This document shows, piece after piece, positions 1 through 4,594 of a DNA stretch of 5,279 nucleotides. The notes beneath the pieces were generated by a model. It searched no databases. It saw only the letters and a list, made by a program, of their open reading frames with translations, and was not told where the DNA came from. The position numbers and the translations under genes were made by a program. Position 1 is the stretch's first letter. The number at the start of each line of letters is the position of its first letter. The DNA lies in contig JAPSIT010000087.1 in assembly GCA_031178585.1 (NCBI GenBank), positions 1 through 5,279 on the forward strand, read 5' to 3'. Source of the DNA: Arthrobacter sp. GTDB lineage: Bacteria; Actinomycetota; Actinomycetes; Actinomycetales; Micrococcaceae.

Positions 1-858
1 GTGCTCGCAGCGGACGGCAACTCCACACGGACCGCAGTGTCCCTCGGAATGCAGAAGCGCGATGACCGCCCTCTTGGCGTTGCGGTGCGCACCTACTTCA
101 CCTCGCCGCGCCACGATGACGACTGGATGGAAGGCTGGCTGGAGCTCCCCGGCCGCGACGGCAAGTTGCTGCCCGGCTACGGCTGGGTGTTCGGCGTCGG
201 TGATGGCACGTCCAACGTCGGACTGGGGATCCTGAACTCCTCGAAGGAATTCGGCAAGCTCGACTACAAGCAGGTCCTGCGCGAGTGGACCGCCGGCATG
301 CCCCCGGAATGGGGCTTCACACCTGAGAACCAGGTGGGGGAGGTCCGCGGCGCAGCGCTGCCCATGGGCTTCAACCGCACCCCGCACTACTCGCCCGGCC
401 TTCTGCTCCTCGGCGACGCCGGCGGCATGGTGTCCCCGTTTAACGGCGAGGGCATCTCCTATGCCATGGAGTCCGCCCGTTTCGCGGCCGAGTTCATCAT
501 TGACGCTGAGGCGCGTTCCGCTTCCGGCGGATGGAACGCGTCCGACGCCGACGCCCGCCTCGCCGGGTACGCGGACTACGTGCGCGAACAGTGGGGATCG
601 CACTTCACGCTCGGCCGGGCCTTTGCCGCGCTCATCGGAAAGCCCGCGGTCATGAAGCTCGCGCTACGGACCGGGATGCCCATTCCGGTGCTGATGCGCT
701 TTGTGGTCCGGCTGCTGGCCAACCTCACCGATCCGTCGGCCAAGGGCTTCGAGGACCGGGTGATCCGCGTCCTGGAACTGCTGGTGCCGGCGACGTCCAA
801 TACCTCCTCTTCCGCCCCGTCCGGCCTCAAATCAGCGGTTTCCGCAACAAAAAGTTAG
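1..858 (+). CDS. Geranylgeranyl reductase family FAD-dependent oxidoreductase, MenJ-like menaquinone reductase (5' end missing)
   Basis: This is the C-terminal 285 residues of a flavoprotein that enters from the left edge. The GTG at position 1 is an internal Val codon, because the first residues (VLAADGNSTRT) match the mid-protein 'GADG-SR' segment of this family; the N-terminal FAD-binding GxGxxG is upstream of the window. The diagnostic segment is GDAGGMVSPFNGEGI at about residues 138-152 of the visible part, the second FAD-contacting motif, followed by a helix (SYAMESARFAAEFI). Family members run to roughly 400-450 residues, so about a third is missing. Known members reduce prenyl double bonds; mycobacterial MenJ saturates one isoprene unit of menaquinone and lies next to a polyprenyl synthase gene. 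The same neighbour follows here after 9 nt, so I infer menaquinone tail reduction at the membrane. A role in reducing another prenyl lipid cannot be excluded. Confidence 0.88.
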   Translation: MLAADGNSTRTAVSLGMQKRDDRPLGVAVRTYFTSPRHDDDWMEGWLELPGRDGKLLPGYGWVFGVGDGTSNVGLGILNSSKEFGKLDYKQVLREWTAGMPPEWGFTPENQVGEVRGAALPMGFNRTPHYSPGLLLLGDAGGMVSPFNGEGISYAMESARFAAEFIIDAEARSASGGWNASDADARLAGYADYVREQWGSHFTLGRAFAALIGKPAVMKLALRTGMPIPVLMRFVVRLLANLTDPSAKGFEDRVIRVLELLVPATSNTSSSAPSGLKSAVSATKS

Positions 859-867
859 GGTTAACCC
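858..867. promoter_or_regulatory. Stop-start junction with weak Shine-Dalgarno inside a perfect palindrome
   Basis: The TAG stop of the reductase (856-858) is followed by GGGTTAACCC (858-867), a perfect 10-bp palindrome abutting the GTG start at 868. The only Shine-Dalgarno-like bases are AGGG at 857-860, seven nt before the GTG, and they sit in the left arm. Tight spacing suggests co-transcription and possibly translational coupling. A palindrome of this length is expected several times by chance in 5 kb. Confidence 0.4.
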
Positions 868-1968
868 GTGACCAACTCCGCGAACCACAGCTGGACGCAC
901 GCCGGGCACGGCCTGCCGGACTCTGAACCCAGCCTCAACACCACCGCCATCGCCACCGGACTGCAGCTGCCGGCGGGCTTCGCGGCCATTGCGGGAGACC
1001 CGGAACTCGGGCCTGCGATCACCACCAACCTGGCCCGCGTGGAGAAGAAACTCCGCGAAGCCATCGCCAACTCCGACCCCCTGGCTGACGCAACGTCGCG
1101 GCACCTGGTGGAGGCCGGCGGCAAGCGCATCCGCCCCCTGCTGACCCTGCTCTGCGCCCACCTTGGCGACGCCTCGCTGCCCGCCGTGGTGCAGGCTGCC
1201 GTCGTGGTGGAGCTGACGCACCTTGCCACGCTGTACCACGACGACGTCATGGACTCCGCTCCGTTCCGCCGCGGCGCCCCCACCGCGCACGAGGTCTGGG
1301 GCAACTCGGTGGCGGTCCTCACCGGCGACCTGATCTTCGCCCGTGCATCAATCCTCGTGTCCGAGCTGGGAGGCCGCGCTCTCGGCATCCAGGCACGCAC
1401 CTTCGAGCGGCTGTGCCTGGGCCAGCTCCACGAAACCGTAGGCCCGCGCCCGGACGAGGACCCGGTGGAGCACTACCTCTCGGTCATCGCCGACAAGACG
1501 GGCTCCCTGGTTGCGGCATCCGGGCAGTTCGGTGCCATCTTCTCCGGTGCTGACGAGTCTTACGAGGACGTTTTGGTGGAGTATGGCGAAAAGGTCGGCG
1601 TGGCCTTCCAGCTGGCCGACGACGTCATCGATGTCACCGGGGTCAAGGTCAAATCCGGCAAGTCCCCGGGCACCGACCTGCGCGAAGGCGTCCCCACGCT
1701 GCCGGTCCTGCTCCTGCGCAACGCCGCAGCGCAAGGCGACCAGTCCGCCGTCGAGCTTCTCACCCTGATCGACGGCGACCTCTCCTCCGACGAGGCACTT
1801 GCCGAAGCGGTTGCCGGGTTGCGCGAGCACCCGGTCACCCCCGCGTCCTGGGTTGTTGCCCGCGCCTGGGCCGACGAGGCGATCGCCGCCCTCGCCCCGC
1901 TGCCCGAAGGAGTGGTCAAGGACTCGCTGTCCAGCTTCGCCCGGGCCGTGGTGGACCGCGCGAGCTAG
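868..1968 (+). CDS. Long-chain all-trans polyprenyl diphosphate synthase (menaquinone side chain)
   Basis: This is a complete 366-residue class I trans-prenyltransferase. It condenses isopentenyl diphosphate onto an allylic diphosphate to make the menaquinone tail. Visible motifs, in order, are GGKRIRP (84-90, IPP/diphosphate binding), the first aspartate-rich motif DDVMD (125-129), GDLI (about 153-156), the second aspartate-rich motif FQLADDVID (Asp 251, 252, 255), and KSPGTDLREG with TLP downstream (from about 265). Residues four and five places before the first motif are Thr and Ala, small side chains that in this family allow long products; exact chain length cannot be read from sequence. 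The roughly 55-residue leader before the helical core is poorly conserved-looking. GTG at 868 is chosen because it sits 9 nt after the preceding stop. Pairing with the reductase argues for menaquinone (grcC/hepT type) rather than carotenoid synthesis. Confidence 0.93.
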   Translation: MTNSANHSWTHAGHGLPDSEPSLNTTAIATGLQLPAGFAAIAGDPELGPAITTNLARVEKKLREAIANSDPLADATSRHLVEAGGKRIRPLLTLLCAHLGDASLPAVVQAAVVVELTHLATLYHDDVMDSAPFRRGAPTAHEVWGNSVAVLTGDLIFARASILVSELGGRALGIQARTFERLCLGQLHETVGPRPDEDPVEHYLSVIADKTGSLVAASGQFGAIFSGADESYEDVLVEYGEKVGVAFQLADDVIDVTGVKVKSGKSPGTDLREGVPTLPVLLLRNAAAQGDQSAVELLTLIDGDLSSDEALAEAVAGLREHPVTPASWVVARAWADEAIAALAPLPEGVVKDSLSSFARAVVDRAS

Positions 1969-1990
1969 CTTCGCGTTTCCAGGCTTAAAC

Positions 1991-2043
1991 GGAACGGCCC
2001 CGGCTCCCTGCAGCGCCACACTGCCAGGAACCGGGGCCGTTTC
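1991..2043 (+). terminator. GC-rich intrinsic terminator hairpin after the prenyl synthase
   Basis: AACGGCCCCGG (1993-2003) pairs perfectly over 11 bp with CCGGGGCCGTT (2031-2041). After one C-A mismatch, a further 3 bp form (2005-2007 with 2027-2029), leaving a loop of about 19 nt. The hairpin begins 22 nt after the synthase stop. The downstream tract (TTTCTCCGTTC) is only modestly T-rich, typical of high-GC actinobacteria. The AAAC just before the left arm gives a short T-run on the other strand, so some bidirectional activity is possible, although no minus-strand gene ends here. Confidence 0.8.
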
Positions 2044-2085
2044 TCCGTTCGCATCAAATCCACCGGAGGCATTTAGTGGATCCGT

Positions 2086-2118
2086 GAATAAGTCTATGAC
2101 AGGTTTGTCACATTATTC
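2086..2118. repeat. Inverted repeat TGACA-ggtt-TGTCA with outer GAATAA/TTATTC arms
   Basis: TGACA (2097-2101) and TGTCA (2106-2110) are perfect inverted arms around a 4-nt spacer. Outside them GAATAA (2086-2091) and TTATTC (2113-2118) are also perfect inverted arms, but offset: 5 nt separate inner and outer arms on the left and 2 nt on the right. The form and AT-rich setting suggest a repressor operator rather than a terminator, since no T-run follows. Confidence 0.5.
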
Positions 2119-2134
2119 AAATCTCTTGTTGAAT
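2105..2134 (+). promoter_or_regulatory. Possible sigma-70-type promoter overlapping two dyads
   Basis: TTGTCA (2105-2110, 5 of 6 matches to TTGACA) is followed after 18 nt by TTGAAT (2129-2134, 4 of 6 to TATAAT). The -35 overlaps the right arm of the TGACA/TGTCA repeat, and the -10 is the right arm of a second inverted repeat, ATTCAA (2115-2120) / TTGAAT (2129-2134). Transcription would start near 2141 and leave a leader of about 210 nt before the ATG at 2350, which is long. A nearer start is possible but I see no better pair of boxes. Confidence 0.35.
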
Positions 2135-2349
2135 GGTGTGTCACGGCTCCGGGCTCCCTCTCTCGTCCGGTGGCAACTCCAGCCAGCTTCTGCCGCCGCC
2201 TTCGCTTCACTGGGGCACTTTGAGGGCCAGATAGCCTATTCCCGCCCGAAAAGACGGCCAATCCGTGTCGATCTGCCCCACTTAGGCGTTGTCCACATGG
2301 CAAAGGCCGGGTCTGACCAGGCGCCCCACGCCACCCGCATCTTTGAACC

Positions 2350-3189
2350 ATGGAAATTGTGAGCTTCCTTCGTGCCCGCGGCAGTGTGGCAACAGCGGCA
2401 ACCCTCCGCGGCGCCGGCTTCTCCAGGGTTCAGGTGGAGAAGGCGCTGTCTGCAGGGCGGATTGTTAGATTGCGCCGTGGTGTTTACAGCCTGCCTACCG
2501 AAGCCGGAATGTTCGGAGCGGCGCTGTGCCACAGCGCGCTGCTGACCTGTCTCTCGGCGGCACCCACGTATCAACTTTGGACGCTCCATGAGCCACGGAC
2601 CCTGCATCTGAGCCCTGGCCACCGGGCCGCACCGCATGGGACAGTCGTGCACGGCAGGTGCTTCCATCCCCAACATCCGTGGCTCCCAGTGGCGGGTCTG
2701 GCGGATGTCCTCATTCACGCGCTTCGGTGTCTGCCCACTGTTGAGTCACTTGTCATGGTGCAGTCTGCCGCGGGCCGCGGGGACATCTCGCTGGACTTCC
2801 TGCGGCGCAAGCTCCCCGGCAACCGCAACGCGGTATCACGCGCTGTGCTGGACCAAGTGATTCCCCGGGCCGATTCCCTGCTGGAGGTCCTCGCCAACTA
2901 TCACTTCGTCCGGGCCAGGCTGCACGTCCGACGGCACGTGGAGATCGCCGGTGTGGGGGAGGTGGACTTCCTGGTGGAGGACGGCCTGATTGTCGAGATC
3001 GACGGCGGGTCCCATTTGGAGGCAAGGCAGGTCAAGAAGGACCGTAACCGCAACAACGCATCCGTGGTGGGCGGTCACCTGGTGCTGCGGTATGGCTACA
3101 ACGACGTCGTCTATCACCCCGAGCGCATGGTGGCAGAAGTGCTGGCAGTACTCGAGTTGCGGCGCAGGGGAGTATTCAGCGGGAGATGA
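2350..3189 (+). CDS. AbiEi-antitoxin-like winged helix fused to a DUF559 (Vsr-like nuclease-fold) domain
   Basis: The protein has 279 residues. Residues about 1-48 form the winged-helix module found at the N terminus of type IV (AbiEi-family) antitoxins, ending in the typical basic GRIVRLRRGVYSLP. Residues about 174-268 match DUF559, a Vsr/PD-(D/E)XK-related fold: SLLEVLAN with Glu179, VDFLV with Asp206, VEIDG with Glu216 and Asp218, His222, then DRNRNN (Asp231, Arg234) and HLVLRYGYNDV. All the acidic positions expected of an active fold are present. ATG 2350 is the earliest possible start because a TGA lies in frame at 2344-2346; there is no clear Shine-Dalgarno, and GTG 2359 is an alternative. 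No AbiEii-type nucleotidyltransferase toxin is adjacent, so it is an orphan. Third positions are less GC-rich than in flanking genes (ATT, AGA, TTG, GTT), hinting at transfer. Actinobacterial genomes often carry many such genes; their function is not established. DNA binding or cleavage is inference. Confidence 0.85.
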   Translation: MEIVSFLRARGSVATAATLRGAGFSRVQVEKALSAGRIVRLRRGVYSLPTEAGMFGAALCHSALLTCLSAAPTYQLWTLHEPRTLHLSPGHRAAPHGTVVHGRCFHPQHPWLPVAGLADVLIHALRCLPTVESLVMVQSAAGRGDISLDFLRRKLPGNRNAVSRAVLDQVIPRADSLLEVLANYHFVRARLHVRRHVEIAGVGEVDFLVEDGLIVEIDGGSHLEARQVKKDRNRNNASVVGGHLVLRYGYNDVVYHPERMVAEVLAVLELRRRGVFSGR

Positions 3190-3422
3190 GTGCCGCCGTC
3201 GTACGCCTGGCGATGGGCGCGGGGCGCCGGGTGACGCCACCTTTGCAGGCCTGAAGCCCGACGCCGCTGACCGCACGCCTGACTGGGGCAGAATGAGGCG
3301 CCGGGAGCACAGAATCAGCCATATCGACGGCGTGTCCGTGTCGATGTGCCCCGGTTGCGCGGGAGAGCCGGACACGCCACCGCAAGCAAGGCATCAGAAG
3401 TAAGGCGGAGTGACCTAAACGC
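3190..3422. other. Convergent intergenic region
   Basis: This 233-base gap separates the 3' ends of the DUF559 gene (+) and the SUKH-like gene (-). No classic terminator with a T-run is visible for either gene. The main structure is the pair of interlocked inverted repeats at 3320-3378. A short AGGCG/CGCCT repeat (3403-3407 with 3420-3424) overlaps the stop codon of the minus-strand gene but is only 5 bp. Frames open across the region are extensions of shadow frames and have no recognisable product. Confidence 0.55.
3320..3378. repeat. Two interlocking inverted repeats (alternative hairpins or pseudoknot)
   Basis: Hairpin A pairs CATATCGAC (3320-3328) with GTCGATGTG (3340-3348): 9 bp including one G-U wobble on the plus strand, 11-nt loop. 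Hairpin B pairs GGCGTGTCCG (3329-3338) perfectly with CGGACACGCC (3369-3378) over 10 bp, 30-nt loop. The left arm of B is almost exactly the loop of A, so the two stems can form together as a pseudoknot or compete. Neither is followed by a T-run. The location between convergent genes fits a transcription end, but that is inference. Confidence 0.5.
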
Positions 3423-3848
3423 CTAGTCGTCCTCGTCCTCGAAGGCCCACTCGAACATGTCGAAGACGAACTCCGAGAAGGTTCCTTCTTCGCTCTTCCA
3501 CTGCCCGCGGACGTTGTTGCGGCGATACACGATGGGATCCGGGACGCTGAGGTCTCCAATGCGGAAGCCCCAGGTGAAGTTTTCTTCCTCGTCCTCGAGG
3601 AACATAAGGAAGCCTTCGTCGTCCACTTCGAGTTCCTCGGGGTCCCAGAAGTAGTGGTAGGCCTCCATGAGGTCCTCGCAGCCGCCGAGGGCCAGGTAGA
3701 ACTCGCGCAGCACCAGGGGAATGCTGAACTGGTGCTCAGCGAGGGCGGAATCGAGCTGGTCAGCGGGCAGCCCGTCCTCTTCCTGCCATTCGTCTTCGAG
3801 ATACTTCGGAACAAGCGCGCGGAACTTCTCGAGGAACATGTCAGTCAT
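3423..3848 (-). CDS. SMI1/KNR4 (SUKH) superfamily-like acidic protein
   Basis: The protein has 141 residues and no signal peptide or membrane segment, so it is predicted to be cytoplasmic. It shows the SUKH pattern: IPLVLREFYLALGG (about 43-56), then YHYFWDPEELEVDDEG (about 64-79), an LMFLEDEEENFTWGFRIGDL strand pair (81-100), DPIVYRRN (104-111) and a C-terminal FSEFVFDMFEWAF helix (124-136). It is strikingly acidic: 39 Asp/Glu against 9 Lys/Arg, ending EDEDD. The start at 3848 is supported by AGGA eight nt upstream (3860-3857) and sits 14 nt after the stop of the preceding minus-strand gene; longer upstream starts would overlap that gene and add a basic, low-complexity stretch. SUKH proteins include immunity proteins against contact-dependent and other polymorphic toxins, but also members with unrelated roles. 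No toxin gene is visible here. Co-transcription with the TRIC-type gene is likely; a functional link is not shown. Confidence 0.75.
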   Translation of the reverse strand: MTDMFLEKFRALVPKYLEDEWQEEDGLPADQLDSALAEHQFSIPLVLREFYLALGGCEDLMEAYHYFWDPEELEVDDEGFLMFLEDEEENFTWGFRIGDLSVPDPIVYRRNNVRGQWKSEEGTFSEFVFDMFEWAFEDEDD

Positions 3849-3856
3849 GGCTCTTA

Positions 3857-3860
3857 TCCT
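3857..3860 (-). promoter_or_regulatory. Shine-Dalgarno that fixes the SUKH-like start
   Basis: Read on the minus strand, AGGA lies 8 nt before the ATG at 3848 and immediately downstream of the TAG stop (3865-3863) of the membrane-protein gene. It favours the 141-residue start over the longer open frame and supports a two-gene transcript. Confidence 0.65.
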
Positions 3861-3862
3861 AG

Positions 3863-4534
3863 CTAATCCCGGCCCCTCGAAATCCCGGCGTCCGGGCCCA
3901 GCCGGTGCCACCCCCGGACGGCCAGCGGAATCCGCCAGGAACGGCGCCATGCCACTACGCGGAACGCGAAAACCACGGCCGCCACGGCAAACGCGGAGAG
4001 GGCATTGAAGGCACCCGAAACCCACAGGATCGCAGTGAGTGCAGAGCCGGTGAAGGCCGGCAGCGCGTAGAGGTCCCGGGCGTTGAAAAGCTGCGGCACC
4101 TCATTCGCGGTGATGTCGCGGAGCAGTCCTCCGCCCACCGCGGTGGTGACCCCGAGCACGACAGCCGCGACCGGGTTCATCCCCAGCACCAGCGCCTTGA
4201 GCGTGCCGGTGATGCAGAACAGCGCCAGGCCGCCGGCGTCGAACAGCGTGAGTAGCGAGGTGAAGCGCTGGGCGCTGGAGAACAGGAAGTACACCAGTGC
4301 CGTGGCCAGCAGGGGAGGGACAAGGTAGGCGGGGTTGGTGAAGGCCGCCGGCGGGCCGGTGTTGAGGATGATGTCACGGATCACGCCGCCGCCGAGGGAA
4401 ACGAGGGACGCCAGGAGGAGGGAGCCGATGATGTCGAACTGCTTCCGCGCGGCCAGCAACGATCCTGAGACCGCGAAGAAAAAGACGCCGGCCAGGTCCA
4501 GCCACACCAGGGCGATGTCAAAGGGGAATGTCAT
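3863..4534 (-). CDS. TRIC family (UPF0126, YicG/YadS-type) membrane protein
   Basis: This is a 223-residue integral membrane protein with about seven hydrophobic segments (roughly residues 8-28, 35-48, 69-86, 97-114, 119-136, 156-173, 178-195) and a basic C-terminal tail (RRSWR, about 197-201). An internal duplication is visible: LDLAGVFFFAVSGSLLAARK ending in GGGVIRDI (48-55), and FDAGGLALFCITGTLKAL ending in GGGLLRDI (134-141). The paired GGG-x-x-RD motifs are the hallmark of the prokaryotic trimeric intracellular cation channel family. Solved bacterial and archaeal members form trimeric monovalent cation channels; individual substrates and a link to amino-acid metabolism have been proposed for some, but the role of this one is unknown. 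Length is close to the family norm, perhaps slightly long at the C terminus. The ATG at 4534 is chosen for its N-terminal fit; only a weak GGGA precedes it. It is the first gene of a minus-strand pair with the SUKH-like gene and is divergent from the chelatase. Confidence 0.9.
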   Translation of the reverse strand: MTFPFDIALVWLDLAGVFFFAVSGSLLAARKQFDIIGSLLLASLVSLGGGVIRDIILNTGPPAAFTNPAYLVPPLLATALVYFLFSSAQRFTSLLTLFDAGGLALFCITGTLKALVLGMNPVAAVVLGVTTAVGGGLLRDITANEVPQLFNARDLYALPAFTGSALTAILWVSGAFNALSAFAVAAVVFAFRVVAWRRSWRIPLAVRGWHRLGPDAGISRGRD

Positions 4535-4581
4535 GGAGCGTCCCGGCTCATGCGAAGGGGCGGACAGTGCGGCTCCAACGT

Positions 4582-4588
4582 TACGCTA
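4582..4588. promoter_or_regulatory. Possible shared bidirectional -10 element in the 60-nt divergent gap
   Basis: On the plus strand, TACGCT (4582-4587) fits TANNNT and lies exactly 7 nt before the chelatase ATG at 4595, the spacing expected if transcription starts on the A of the start codon. On the minus strand the overlapping bases 4588-4583 read TAGCGT, also TANNNT, and would start the TRIC transcript near 4575 with a leader of about 40 nt. The plus-strand -35 candidate CGGACA (4561-4566) is weak with a short 15-nt spacer; no clear minus-strand -35 is visible. Confidence 0.4.
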
Positions 4589-4594
4589 GCCCCT

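Larger units (their letters stand above)
2044..2349. other. Non-coding gap before the AbiEi/DUF559 gene
   Basis: This stretch of about 306 bases lies between the terminator and the next gene. Its left part (about 2078-2136) is clearly AT-richer than anything nearby and carries two overlapping inverted repeats and a possible promoter, listed separately. A GGAGG at 2065-2069 resembles a ribosome site, but the nearest downstream GTG (2084) is 14 nt away. The right part (about 2140-2349) holds no convincing hairpin, RNA gene or Shine-Dalgarno. A 92-codon frame from 2084 to 2362 is open across it but has mixed third positions and rare codons (ATA, TTA, AGA), so I do not call it a gene. Confidence 0.6.

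Noticed and set aside
2232..2237. TAGCCT as a nearer -10 box for the DUF559 gene
   Set aside because: It fits TANNNT, but no acceptable -35 lies 16-18 nt upstream and such matches are frequent by chance.
2084..2362. 92-codon plus-strand open frame from GTG 2084, overlapping the DUF559 start by 13 nt, with GGAGG at 2065-2069
   Set aside because: Third positions are mixed and rare codons (ATA, TTA, AGA) occur; the frame is the tail of a longer shadow frame running from inside the prenyl synthase through the terminator; the ribosome site is 14 nt away and no domain is recognisable.
3208..3239. TGGCG/CGCCA repeat after the DUF559 gene as a terminator
   Set aside because: Only 5 bp with a 22-nt loop and no T-run; too weak to call.
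2044..3422. Insertion-sequence or integration-site boundaries around the DUF559 gene
   Set aside because: No transposase or integrase, tRNA, terminal inverted repeats or flanking target duplications were found; atypical codon use alone does not define an element.
3176..3814. 212-residue minus-strand open frame covering the SUKH-like gene and the convergent gap
   Set aside because: Ser/Thr/Arg-rich translation out of frame with the supported gene; no domain features.
3849..4025. 59-residue N-terminal extension of the SUKH-like protein
   Set aside because: It lies wholly over the end of the TRIC gene in another frame, is low-complexity and basic unlike the rest, and a good Shine-Dalgarno supports the start at 3848.
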